From contig CM039516.1 in assembly GCA_022432975.1 (NCBI GenBank), positions 33,877,157 through 33,941,156 on the forward strand: a stretch of 64,000 bases of DNA, read 5' to 3'. Made by a program: the position numbers and the translations under genes. Of this stretch, positions 42,036 to 53,345 are shown piece after piece; within the stretch, counting starts at the first letter, position 1; every line of letters starts with the position of its first letter. The notes beneath the pieces were generated by a model. It ran no database searches. It worked only from the letters and a program-made list of their open reading frames with translations, and was not told where the DNA came from. The DNA comes from Begonia masoniana. Its lineage: Eukaryota > Streptophyta > Magnoliopsida > Cucurbitales > Begoniaceae.

Positions 42036-43044
42036 CTTTTAGGATTGAAAATAACCTAAGAAGAGAGTGAATTAGGTTATTAACAATTTTTTTATGATTA
42101 GCTTACTAATTTGTATAGTTCAAATATAGTCATAATCTCAAGCAATAAAATCAGTTTTTCAGAGTTAAAACTTAGAGTGAATAAATTCTAAGGTATTTAG
42201 AGAGAAGAAATGCAACTGAGTTGTTAACGCGGTTGAGCCAATTTTACCCACATCTGCGCTTCAAGGCTCTTCCTTGAATATTACTTCCAATCTCAACTTC
42301 TTGAGTTCACTCAATTCATCTTCCGGGCATCCATCAATGCCTTACAAGACTCTTCTTCAAGGCATCACCCTTTACACGTTCAAAAATAACAATGAGAATC
42401 GTGGATGATCTAGGAGAGGTCAGAGATCAATTGAAGTTAGGGATTCTCAAGTTATGATTTGGTAGCACTTCGTTGCAATTTCTAGATTTGGTAATTTTAT
42501 AATTATCTTCCATTATTCTATTTATAAGTGTCTTCAAAAAACATATAGTCTGGTCGACACTCCTCTTCGGTCGACACTTTGTTGACGTTGTGTGATATTT
42601 TAAAAGCCATTCAACAACTTGGTCGACACTTTTGGCTTCTCGGTCGACACTTTAAAGCTCTCCGGAATATTTGCATCTGTTCCTGCGGTCGACACCTAAA
42701 ACTCTCTAGAATTTCAGCATTTGTTCCTGGAGTCGACACTAGCACTTTCCAGTCGACACATGAAGCTCTTTGGAATTTCATAAAGATGCCTAGTGGTCGA
42801 AACTCTGTCACTTCAGTTGACACTTTGAAGACGTTTTTTTGCATTCATTTAACTTCAAGTTCTAAAGGTTTATTGAAGACTGAAAGTTCTTGAACACACG
42901 CGTTAGTATGATTAAATATCTCTCTTAAAGAGTATTTTCAATGAGAAGCAAAGATACAATACATAACAATAGTCATTAACCAAGAATAACTTAAATATAA
43001 AATAATCTCATTTAAAAACAATCATCATCAAAATTATATTAACC
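42036..43044 (-). repeat. Ty1/copia 5' LTR
   Basis: About 1.0 kb from the PBS to TATATTAAC at 43044. The right end matches the left LTR remnant at 7703-7850. Contains at least seven GGTCGACAC or close variants at 42550-42840. The outer end reads CGGTTAATAT instead of TGTTAATAT on the minus strand, a decayed terminus. Confidence 0.75.
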
Positions 43045-43529
43045 GTAAAACACTTTAAGCTAACAATCAGTTCGTCCGACCTGACGTTATGTTGGGTCAC
43101 CTCCAGATCGTGACACGCACACCGTCTCCAATCTCATCTGTGCCTCTATTCAAAATCATGCTCCGTCGTGTGCTCAAAGAGCAGCCTCCAACCTACTCGT
43201 CGTTGCACGAATCATCCATTGTTGTTTCATCTAATTATTCAGTCATCCACAGAATCACCGGCTAGTTTAGCAATTCAGATTAGCAGCTTCAATCTGATCT
43301 TTTTTGTTTGTTTTTGTTGGGAGAATTATTCTCAAATTTTTGGTTTTTTATAGGGGCTTGGTACATATGTTGTGTGCTGTTTGATTTGTGGAAATATCTA
43401 TTTATTTGGGTGAGTTTCTGTTGGTTATGATACTATTTGGGAGCTAATCAGAATATTGTTTTATTTTTTGTTGGGTTTTAAATACTTGGGTTGGATTTTT
43501 TATGTTGAAATCATTTTTGGAGCAATAAG
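43045..43529. other. Unassigned flank of the copia element
   Basis: Mixed sequence with no recognisable coding, RNA or repeat signature. It may be pre-insertion host DNA. Confidence 0.4.
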
Positions 43530-44260
43530 TTCTTTCAAGTTTGATATTCCCTTATTAGATCAGAACACAAGATTTATGTTATGGTAGGTGAATATGTGAT
43601 ATGTGCTCACACAGATGGAATCAGACTACATTGTTAGGGCTTGCTAAAAATGCCAGTGTCTTGTAGTGAAGTGGAGAAAATTTGAATGGATCAAAAAACT
43701 CTATTGTTGATACGTCTGTATTTGTTGAATCAGATTTTGCTAGATGTCTTGAATGATAAAACTATTGTTGATTTATGCTTAAATTTGGAGCATTATGTAC
43801 GAAGAAAACCCTACTTTTCATTAGTTGATGGAAGGTAATTCTGTAGAAGAACATTTGATCACATTCAGGAAGTTAGTTTTAGATATAGAAACTTTGAGAT
43901 GCAAGTATGATTACAAGGATTTATGGTTGATTCTATTGTACTCGTTGCCTGTTTCATAAGGTTCTTTCATAGATACAACCTTATACAATAATAAAGTCTA
44001 TCGCTAAAAGAAGTTTTATGGGGCTTTGTTATCAAAGGAGAAGATGATGCAGATTGTTGTTGGATCTGAGTCTCGTGGATAGGGACTCCTCATTCGGGGT
44101 AGAACAAGATAGTCAAACAACAAAGACATTGATGTTGTTTCCGTTTTGAAGGATATATCAAAGTCAAGGAACCATGATGGTTATTAGATGAGCTCTCACA
44201 ACACAAAACCGAGAAGAGAAATGTCAAAGAGTAGTAAATGCTTAATAATGAACAAGATGT
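43530..44260 (+). pseudogene. Old Ty1/copia Gag remnant
   Basis: Plus-strand fragments in shifting frames: SSFKFDIPLLDQNTRFMLW, MEGNSVEEHLITFRKLVLD and WLILLYSLPVS, then CCFRFEGYIKVKE, which matches the order of a copia Gag (substrate region, UBN2 domain, zinc knuckle). Many stops show it is old. It is unrelated in orientation and family to the large minus-strand copia element. Confidence 0.55.
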
Positions 44261-44329
44261 TTTTTTTAATTATTGATTAAGGAAGTTGTATCAACATGGC
44301 AGACATGGAGGAGAAACTTGGTATGGAGA

Positions 44330-45170
44330 CTACTTTGTATCTGAATCCTTAAAAATTGAGTTAGCTCAACGACAAGGACAACATCAAAGTCACCAAACAA
44401 GTAAGGGTTTCATTCTCCATTGGTAAATATATTGATGAAGTTGTTTGTGATGAGTGCTAGCCACAATCTACTTGGGAGACCGTGACAATTTGATAAGAAG
44501 ATCATACATGATGGTTTTAATAATTTCTACTTTTTCAAGCTCGAAGAGAAGACCATCAAACTAGCTCCTCTTTGGCCAGAACAAATTTGTTTGAATCATC
44601 AAATTGTGAAGAAGAAAAGGGTAAAGAGGTTTTGCTTATGTCAAAGAAAGAGGCCTTGATTTAGTTTAAAATCATAGCGAAAATCTTATTTTAGGATTGA
44701 CTTTTTGATAGGGGAGAAATACCGAAGAATGCTATCACACTTCTTGAGTTTTATCAAGATGTGGTTCCTAAAGAGTTTACACAAGGACTTCCTTTTTTAC
44801 AAGGGATGGAGCATCTAATTGATCACTCATGAACAACCAACCTACCAAGAAAAGTCTTATATAGATGGAACCCAATAGAAGCTGAAGAATTGCACAAGCC
44901 GATCACAAAGTTACTAGTGAAAGGAAAGACTTGAGGACCACTTAATTCATACGTCATTCCTACCTTTATAATGCTCAAGGGAGATGACATTATGACATTG
45001 CATGTGGACAACCTAGTCATCATCAAATATAGCTTTTCATTGCCTAGTTGTGGAATTACGATTGTTAGTGATAGGTTTTCTAAGGTAACCCACATTATTG
45101 TTCACTCCAAGATGAGGAAACTACCTAAAAAAATTGGTGCCTTATCAATGAGGTATGTGTCGTTAAATAA
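44330..45170 (+). pseudogene. Old CRM-like Ty3/gypsy protease-RT-integrase remnant
   Basis: Plus-strand fragments: LNDKDNIKVTKQVRVSFSIG and KYIDEVVCDE (between protease and RT; compare [20 protein letters not shown] in CRM element 1), LLEFYQDVVPKEFTQGLPFL (start of RT), GPLNSYVIPTFIMLKGDD (RT), then directly VSDRFSKVTHIIVHSKMRK (integrase core). The catalytic RT and RNase H are missing, so a deletion joined RT to integrase. Abutting the copia Gag remnant suggests one insertion into another, but no junction duplication is visible. Confidence 0.6.
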
Positions 45171-45837
45171 ATTGATTGATTGGTATTTTTTATAAATGGA
45201 TGCATTAGAGTTCCCTATTTTATTGGTGATGACTTGGAACTTTGGAGGGAGCATTATCACAACTAAATGAAAGTGCATCTTAGCACCATGTTTTGAAGGT
45301 TTATTCAAGAAAGTTTATGGTCGATAATTTTGATGCCATTTTGGTTTGCAATGACAATTCCATCCATTACTTGATGATTTTTCGATCACTTTTGGAGTCA
45401 TGAAACAAAGTCAAGTTTTATGATATGCCCAACAAGTTTCCTTTGGAACAAAATGGGATGAGTCTCCTTAACTTTGTAATCCGTGACATGTTAATGGTTA
45501 AAGTTTAGTTGGTGAATACTACCGGGTGGACGATTTTGATCAATACGGAGGGTGACATCCAATTTATAAGGTACACCTTACCAGTCGGATTTAACTCTAG
45601 TTTACTTGAATTAGTAAGGAGTAAAGCTAATTTTGTTGTTGATGAGAATTTTTCTTGTTGGGGTGGGTGTTATAAATCTAAAGGAGGCATTGTTTAATAT
45701 ATTACTCATGACTATTTGTTCAAAGGCTATGCATACCCTATTATAGTGTCTGAAACTTATTTAGTATAAAAGAACAGGCCATATATTACTTATACTTCAA
45801 TTTTTGGGAAATAAGATATATGAAGTTGTGAAACTTA
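45171..45837. other. Unassigned, probably retroelement-derived
   Basis: Continues downstream of the gypsy remnant with short frames (for example TGWTILINTEGDIQFIRY at about 45525). I cannot assign them to integrase or any host family. Confidence 0.3.
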
Positions 45838-46630
45838 GTTGGGTAAGGTGCAATTTGGCCCCTACAGCTAGGTGAAATGGACAATTTACACCATAAACTT
45901 GGATAATGGGCAATAATAACCTTAATGTATTGATAATGAGCAATATGGCCCCTACCATTACATTTTCAGTTAAAAAGTCACGTTTTTTTCACATGACTAA
46001 TTTTTCTTTCTGAAATGCCTCTGCCCTCTTCTCCCTTCACCCTCGTTTCTCTCTCCTTCCCTAGCTCTCTTCGTCGCTCTCTTCCCACTCTGTACCATAT
46101 GCTCTTGCTTTAATTTAATGCAGAGGATGCAACAGTTTTTGGAGAGAGAGAGAGAGAGAGTTGAAAAATATGAAAAGGAAGCAGTGTGGAAAGGAAGTGC
46201 TAAAAAGAAAGGGAGAAGGAAGAGGAGGCAAGAGAGTCAAAAAGTGAAAGTTTGAATTGGGATCCTCCTCCTGCACTGCATCATGTTCCTACGTAAATTC
46301 GTCGAATGTTTCACAATTTCCTTCTCAACCCGTCTTGCCCTCTTTAGAATTCAACGGAGTAGAGTTTGGGAGAGTGAATGATTGTCAAGTACAGCCCCTT
46401 AATCGTACGAACTTGTAAAAAAGAGCTCAAGCAATGGCAAACCTGCCTAAGAATTTGCAAATGCGAAGAGAGTTACACAGCAGGCCTAGAATGAGCTAGA
46501 AAAAGCTCAAGCTTTTAAAGAACATGCAATCAAAAAGATGAACTCTACAGTTCTGCAAATCACGTGCCAAGCTTGTCAAAGAAGAATTCAGGCAATAAAA
46601 ATAGTTTTACCCTCTTCAAAAAATGAGAAT
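45838..46630 (+). mobile_element. Terminal-repeat-like element fragment
   Basis: Begins GGGTAAGGTGCAATTTGGCC at about 45843 and matches, in opposite orientation, 7502-7702. A (GA)n run lies at 46140-46161. A following stretch encodes a short lysine-rich helix (ERERVEKYEKEAVWKG). The far terminus is not visible, so the class (perhaps a MULE or other TIR transposon) is a guess. Confidence 0.4.
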
Positions 46631-46635
46631 TCACT

Positions 46636-47377
46636 TGTCAGGACCCAACCAGGCCCCTACCGGATCCCGACGAATAGGATTCTTGAGGTGGGAATTATTC
46701 AATGAAAGACTGAAGACAAATCAACACAACGACTTTCCTCTAACAATTCTTACGTGGCATCCTAAAATAGGAACTATCATTCAAAACATCAAACATAAGA
46801 GACAGCAGAAATAATAATAAAAAAACTAAGTCACGACATGTGACTTTTCAACTTTGACAATAAACCATAATCCGGATCGATCCTATGCCTCGTTGTACAT
46901 CTTTACCTTTAATCTTGTTTTTTTTTCTTGTCTGGTGAATGTATCCAATATCTGTAAAATATAATTAGTCCACAAATGAGTTTTACGCCCAGCAAGTAAA
47001 ACAAACACCTAGAATAATTAATTTAGGCTCAATCCCATAATCTAGGACCCAACATCCTTCATCTATCTTTATTTTGATTTTCTTTCAAAGTTCTTTAAAT
47101 TTAACTCTTTTCAAATGCCTTCCGTATTTAAAAAAAATATGCTTATTGAAATCGATAATTTTGAAAACAATTTCACCAATTAACATCAAATTCAATTTCA
47201 GTTAAAACTTGCATTTTAAAATCACAATGTCAAATAAAAATCCATTGCATAATTTAACATTCCATGATATTTGTTAAAAATGCAGGCCAATGTCAACCCA
47301 ACATGTACAACTATAAAACATCCCTACAGCTTCCCGGGCTTTCACCGGCTAGACTGTAGTACCCCGAGCTTGCTACC
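46636..47377. mobile_element. Possible LTR fragment next to Tekay element 2
   Basis: Starts TGTCAGGACCCAACC, a form seen at the ends of plant LTRs, and runs without coding content to the Tekay LTR. No matching end or duplication found. Confidence 0.25.
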
Positions 47378-47540
47378 TGTAACACCCGACAATTTCGGCC
47401 AGGTGATTTTCTTAACCATTTTATTTGTCACCCTTTTATTGACCTTTATGATTCTAAATTTAATGCCAAGACTTATTTATTACAAGTTGAGTGAAACTAG
47501 GTTGGGTGGCAAGTTTGTAATTAAGGTGGATTTTAATTGG

Positions 47541-47549
47541 TATAAATAG
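47541..47549 (+). promoter_or_regulatory. TATA box of L8
   Basis: TATAAATAG, the best TATA match among the long LTRs. It lies 160 bp upstream of the first donor-like site, putting both intron-like segments in the presumed transcript. Confidence 0.6.
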
Positions 47550-47700
47550 GTTATGGGAATTCTTAAACCTCATTAAAATCTCACAGTAGCCAATATTTCC
47601 TCTTTCGGCGATTTCCTTCTTTCCAGAGCTCCCTCTCTGCCAGCTATTCCTTCGCCGGCGACCAGTTCTTCAGCCTCCATTCCGACAATCCACGCGCTAG

Positions 47701-48635
47701 GTAAGACTTAGATAATGTAGTTACTGGGTAGTTACTTAGAGCTCTGTCTTCAGCTAGAACTTGAGGTTTCAGATTCTTCACTAGCAAAGTAATGGTAGTG
47801 ACAATCATGATCTGTGTTAGTAATGGTATTTTCGATTCGATTCTGGACATTAAGATAACAGACCGTGTTTAGTTGTTAGACTTAATCCGATTATTTAGAT
47901 TCTGGAAGTTTAATCTGTACACATTTGGCGCTAGACTAGGAAGATTTAGAAATATTTATGTTAGATACTAGGATGGCTTTAGTTAGGATTTTGATTTAAC
48001 ACTGTAATGTGAAATGTTTCTAGTAAAGAAGTTTGAAGAGAAGTGCTCAAGTTGCCAAGGAAACCAGGTAAGTGAGTGAGTAAGACTTCCGGCCATTAGA
48101 GCCCTACATCACAAGGGTACTAAGTAGAAATTGTTTATGATGTTAAAAGTACCTGTGCTAACGTCTGGTTGTTTTCGGTACTCAAGTTGATGTTTTGATC
48201 CTTTGATGAATGAATGGCTTGTTCAGTAGTCTGATGAACTAAGATTACCCATGCTCATGCATCATGAATATTTCTCTAGCATAAGAAAATGTTTTAAGTG
48301 CATGATTTCTCACCCATGAACAAGATATGAATATGAAACTTATATAACAGGGGTTAAGAGAGGGTTGGGGGTGGTTTGGCGTATGTCACTGTCCAAAGGA
48401 AGGACCATGACTACGACCCGCAAGGGACTATGTACACTTTCACTGTCAACCCCCCTTTCGGCACAAATCCTCCTTTAATCCATATGATGAAAACGATGAA
48501 CATGAACATGAACAAGAACAAGAACACGAAAAGATCATGAACATGTGTTTCCTTTAATTTGTGCATTCATGCATACATGTTAGCATAGCATTTCTTATTA
48601 AGCATTAGGCTTATAGTTTAAACCTTATTATATAG
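47701..48635 (+). other. L8 leader module
   Basis: Intron-like 47701-48023 (CTAG|GTAAGA to TCTAG), exon-like 48024-48067 (44 nt), intron-like 48068-48635 (CAG|GTAAGT to ATAG). Arms 48103-48116 and 48623-48636 match at 11 of 14, with the decay in the acceptor arm. Hairpin TAAGC-ATTAG-GCTTA at 48599-48613. Confidence 0.5.
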
Positions 48636-48959
48636 GAGAAGAACTACCAGGTGAGGACTTCAAGTCTAATGAGGATGTTTAAGGCTGGTTGCTGGGAGGT
48701 GCTCAGGGTGACAGATTGGTGGCTGGAAAGGCAATTTCAACTCCTGGTTACTACTTTATCGTTTTGGTAAGGTTATGAATACTGAGTTATGAAAACTGAG
48801 GTCTATGTAGGATGTTTTCTTAAAACAACGGATACTGGAAGCTGACTAATTAACTAATGAGTTTGAGAATGATCTGTTTTGTTAGAGTCTCTCGCTACAC
48901 ATATTCTAGATGAGATTATGGTCTAACTGTGTGTTAATTTATTTGGTCATGTTGAAGTT

Positions 48960-49155
48960 TGTGGAAGTCTGAAAGTTTCTTGTCCATCGGATGATGTCTT
49001 CTATCGGAATAAAGTTTAATAAGTCACGTGATATGCATGAGTCAATCGGCATCGGATAATGTCTTCCATCGGATGATGTTTTCCATCGGATGATATTTTC
49101 TATCGAATGATGTCCTCTATCAGAATGAGGTTTAATAAGTCATGTGATATGCATG
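48960..49155 (+). repeat. CATCGGATGATGTCTTCC array (continues at 51541-51780)
   Basis: Units of CATCGGATGATGTYTTCC with spacer TTTAATAAGTCACGTGATATGC. Split by L9; the second part resumes at 51541. Related to the ATCGGTGGATG array of element 1. Confidence 0.85.
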
Positions 49156-51535
49156 TGTAACGACCCTTAACTATTCCTCAAAATTCCCGATAAATTTAAA
49201 AATTTATTTTATACCTAGGTAGTTCTCATAACGTTAAGCGGAATTAAAATCATCGAAGTCGTTTGGAAAATAATTTGGAAGGCTTTTTGAACAAAAAGCA
49301 TTTTAAATCCTCAAATCAATTCAAAACAAACAATTAATTTACAATCAAACTATCGGCCATTTGAGGCAACAGACAACCGAAGCAGGGGAGGGGCTGAAGG
49401 GACAATTCAGCCCGAAAAAGCACAGGCGACCGAACGCATGAAGACGTGCGTTCGGGCTCCCCTCGCACAGCCGCCCGAACGCTCATCTTCGAGCGTTCGG
49501 TCGCTTCACGTTCTGTTTCCAGAACGTGAAATCAGACCTTCAAAACGACTGTACGCCACTCTTCCCGCGTATGTTCGCCAAACTCTCTGGAAAACCAGAG
49601 ATTTCTGCGTTCCAACTCCTTTCCCTCTGCGAACAGTCGCACCCCCCCCCCCCCCACCTTTTCTTTCTTTCCTTCTTCTTTCCTTTCACGCCCTGCACAT
49701 CATTTTCACACACAACACAACACATTCATCTCTTTTCTCATTCCTTCATCACATTCTTTTACATACCTTTAACAAACACACGTCTACACACATACGTCGC
49801 ACATACTATCACTCACCCATTTCCCGACTCAAATACAATCAATTTCATAAAAACGAACCGCGTGGTTCCGTTTAAAAGTTTTACATATTCCCCCTGTTTT
49901 CAAAATCACTAACAGTTACAAAATACTTTCAAAATCAGTTTCCAAACATCCTAAAACATTTTCTATACAATTCTTCTATTCTTCATCTATCAAATCCCAA
50001 AATATTTACCTACGTCTCCACTGGTCAAAATCACGCACTGACTGCCAGCGCACTCCCACGGGCCATCCTCCCTCAACGTGCTCATACTTCAGGCGGAGGG
50101 ACGTCATCCTCACCTGTCTCGAAATCACCTACACCATAGAGACACCTATGAGATAAAAATCTCAGTAAGCTCTACGCAAATGCTAATGCATGATCATGTA
50201 TGTTCAGTGCAATGAAAACCGTCCATGTCAATGCATATATCTGTACGTGTCAGTCTATGGTTATCGGAAATGCTCGACAGATGGATAGGGCACGTCTAGC
50301 GGTTAGACAGCCCACACCATCTGAAGGGAGGAAAACCCGCTCACCACGGAACGCCAGGTCTGAACCTCATCCCCGATAACCCCATGTCATGGTTGTTTAC
50401 TGTGATACTTTACTTGCCTTTTTACGATGCATGTTCTTTTCATAAAATCCGTGCGTAAATTCATTTTCATGTCGTTTTTAAAACCGTGATGCATGAACAG
50501 TTCAATATAACGTAATTAACGAGCATACCATTAAAACGCGACAAATACCATTAAAACATAACAATCAACCTATAAATAACCAAACCTAAACTACCCAACC
50601 TATGAAATTTAAACAAATACATCTCCAAAACTCCTCGAGACGACTTCGACATATGGTGTAGGCCTATCAGCCAGAATAAGTCACGAGAACTTACCTCGCG
50701 TTGTTGCACACCGAGCTCCGTCCACGAGCGTTTGTTCACCTATGCATTTCACAATATACGACGTTAAACTGAGTCTAAATCTTCAAACATCAAAAATTAC
50801 TAACTCCTAACTAAAGAAAATTCCTTAAAACTCTAAAACACCTTGTTGAGGCATTTCATCGAGCAATTCGTGCTCGTGATTACCAAACCTCCATTAATGG
50901 AGTTTTCAAGCTCTAAATTAGCCAAATCTCAAATACCAACCAATAATTCTATTATTTACGCCCAATAAACACCAATACGTCGATTAAAGGCGTAACTACG
51001 CTAAACTAATAGATCTCAAACTCTATTTCGCGTTTTCAACGAAAACCCTAAACGAACCCTAATTGTTTAAACCCTAGAAATTGGTATCTAACGTTCTAAA
51101 AGCTTAGATTCATACCTAGGGAGTGATGACGGAAGAGAAACGTGAAGGCTCGAGTCGCCGGAGAAAGGGAATCGTCGCCGAAAATGATGAATCGCCGGAG
51201 GAAGAAAATCGCGCGGTGAGGGAGAGGGAAAATGGAGAATTACGTGGGTGAGGGGAAAAGAATGAGGGAATTGTTGATTTTTAATAAGATTTTGGTTTGC
51301 AATTTACCAAATTGCCCTTATCTCATTTTCTATTTATTCCTCCACAATTCTCGTTATTTAACTAATGATTCGTTTTCTCCAATTTTTTATATTTTACCTT
51401 AAATTCCAATTTATTATTACGGCTTCGTTAAAACTTTCCGTTCGCAAAATGGACTTATTATGACGTATTTACCAAAATACCGTTTATATTGGAATAATAA
51501 TAAAAATAATAAATCGCATAAAGCCGGGTGTTACA
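49156..51535 (-). mobile_element. L9: solo LTR nested in L8, TSD GCATG
   Basis: Plus-strand ends TGTAACGACCCTTAAC and GCCGGGTGTTACA, 2,380 bp, duplication GCATG at 49151-49155 and 51536-51540. Same family as L1, L7, L11 and L12. The GC-rich block 49380-49510 contains CCGAACGC / GCGTTCGG inverted repeats. Hairpin TCTCTGG-AAAA-CCAGAGA at 49584-49601. A C14-16 homopolymer sits at about 49638-49653. The ORFs at 49438-49912 fall in this block and are not genes. Confidence 0.93.
50129..51115 (-). other. L9 leader module
   Basis: Minus strand: intron-like 51115-50740 (CTAG|GTATGA to CATAG), exon-like 50739-50695 (45 nt), intron-like 50694-50129 (GAG|GTAAGT to GTAG|GTGA). Arms 50652-50662 and 50128-50138 are a perfect 11-bp pair. 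Hairpin TGAGAT-TTTT-ATCTCA at 50149-50164. Confidence 0.55.
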
Positions 51536-51986
51536 GCATGTGTCAATTGGCATCAGATGATGTTTTCCATCGGATGATGTCTTCTTTCGGGTGATGTCTC
51601 CTATCGGAATGAAGTTTAATGAGTCACGTGATGAGCATGTATCAATCGGTAGAAGCTGATATTAAGTCTTGTCGTTTTGTGATCGGATGAAGTTTACTGA
51701 ACCACGTGGGATGCATGTGTCAATCGGTAGGAGTGTGCACCATGCTTTGTCGTTTTGTGATCGGTAGATGTCCGTGAGTTTCCAATTCCCTTCGGCCAAT
51801 TGTCTTAACGTTTTGTCAAATTATGAACGTTGTCTACTTATTGAGTTTTTCCGCTGAAAAGTCGAGGTTTAAAGATAAGAATTTTCATCACTGTAAGGAA
51901 ATTTAAAATTTTCTAAAATGTCTCTTAGTTCAGTTCAATGTCTTGAGTAGTAAACCGGGTCTGAAAGACTCGGGGCGTTACAATTA

Positions 51987-51999
51987 TGGTATCAAAGCC
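51987..51999 (+). promoter_or_regulatory. Decayed primer-binding site of Tekay element 2
   Basis: TGGTATCAAAGCC, one substitution from the iMet site TGGTATCAGAGCC. Confidence 0.85.
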
Positions 52000-52144
52000 A
52001 AACCGGGTTCTAAAATCGATTATGTAGACTGTCTTCCAGCACTGACTACCACTTGAGTACACTCCAGCAACTGTAAGTGTTTACGATTCTAGTAATTTTA
52101 TTAAGTTAAGATGAGTTTATGATTATTTGTTCACGAGTCTCAAA

Positions 52145-52927
52145 ATGGTAAGAGGTCAACAAAGAAAGAGCAATGAGGATAGTAACACCATTGTTCAGTT
52201 AACCAAGTTGGTTATTCGCCAATCCCGCCAAATTGAGCAGTGGGTGACTGCTAGGGATGAGCAAGGGAATTCTAGCTCAAATACGACTCACGACAATGGG
52301 AGCGAGCGTTTTCACCGCCTTCGACCTCCAGTATTCAATGGTCAAGTTTCGGATCCTGTTTATACTAAGAAGTGAATTCGGACAATCGAGGACATGTTCA
52401 AGTATGCCAAGGTCGATGAAGGGGACAAGGTCACTTGTGCTGTTTTTCATCTTGCATTGGGTGCAAGGCATTGGTGGGACTCAATTCAGAGCATTGCGAA
52501 TTCGGAAACTATGACTTGGGCGTGGTTCAAGACGGCCTTTTATGACAAGTATTTTAGCCGAGCTGTTCAGGCCAGCAAAAAGATGGAGTTCATGCAGCTG
52601 CGCCAAACCGGTTCTGTGGCCGACTACATCTGTAAGTTTGAGGCCTTGTCCAGGTTTGCACCCCGTCTGGTAGATGATGAGGAAGAAAAGATTCACCAGT
52701 TTGTCCATGGACTGAAGCCGAGCCTCTTCCAGGGAGTAAAGACTGCAGGGATCCATAACATACCTTATTCCGAAGTGGCTGCTAAGGCTTTGGAATTGGA
52801 GGAAGTTGAGTTAACAGTACAAGGACAACGTGAACCACCAAAGAAGTTCATCAAGGATACTCAGCCACCATCGCGCCAGGGCAGAGGTTGGCAACCACAA
52901 CCAAATAGAGGACCGCAGCAACAGTAG
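52145..52927 (+). pseudogene. Tekay element 2 Gag
   Basis: ATG 52145 (MVRGQQRKSNEDSNTIVQLT). Contains FHRLRPPVFNGQVSDPVYTK, then a TGA at 52373 in place of the expected Trp, then RTIEDMFKYAKVDEGDKV, HWWDSIQSI, FYDKYFSRAVQASKKMEFMQ and FVHGLKPSLFQGVK, the retrotransposon Gag domain. It ends at TAG 52925 before the zinc knuckles. An upstream in-frame ATG at 52127 is possible, but the basic start at 52145 matches element 1 better. Confidence 0.88.
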
Positions 52928-53345
52928 AAATGTGTGAAGAGACCCTTCAATCGAAATGATGATCAAGGAAAAGGAAAGCGACCTCTAGCTCCCCTATGTT
53001 CCACCTGCTAGAAGAATCACCATGGCGAATGTAAACTATATTCTGGCCGTTGCTATAGATGTGACAAGGTTGGACACATGGTCAGAGATTGCCCCATGCC
53101 GCCAGACCCGAACCGTGCAAGAGTAGCGCCTAGGGTCTATGCCTTGATGGAGGATGAGGATGCAGTGCAGCATACGGTCATAACAGGTACAATTATGATC
53201 TGTGGTATTTCTGCTTATACACTTATAGATACGGGAGCCACTCACTCGTTTGTATCAACCCTGTTCGTATATAAGCATAAATTAGAACTCTTGCCAGCCG
53301 AGAGGTTATTTAGTGTCATGTTACCATCGGGGAAGTCGGATAATA
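52928..53345 (+). pseudogene. Tekay element 2 zinc knuckles and protease
   Basis: Follows the stop at 52925. The first knuckle, near CSTC, has a stop; the second, CYRCDKVGHMVRDC at 53051, is intact. The protease has LIDTGATHSFVS near 53225 (Asp-Thr-Gly, active form). A frameshift near 53335 joins it to the next frame. Confidence 0.85.

Larger units (their letters stand above)
47378..51982 (+). repeat. L8: Tekay element 2 5' LTR (interrupted)
   Basis: TGTAACACCCGACAATT to CGGGGCGTTACA; about 2,220 bp once L9 and one GCATG are removed. Carries a clear TATAAATAG and a CATCGGATGATGTCTTCC tandem array on both sides of L9. Confidence 0.92.

Noticed and set aside
49438..49912. Two overlapping 128-145 codon ORFs in L9
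   Set aside because: Both lie in a GC and pyrimidine-rich LTR segment with a C homopolymer. No relatives are recognisable, and the L12 counterparts (59211-59617) do not keep the protein sequence.
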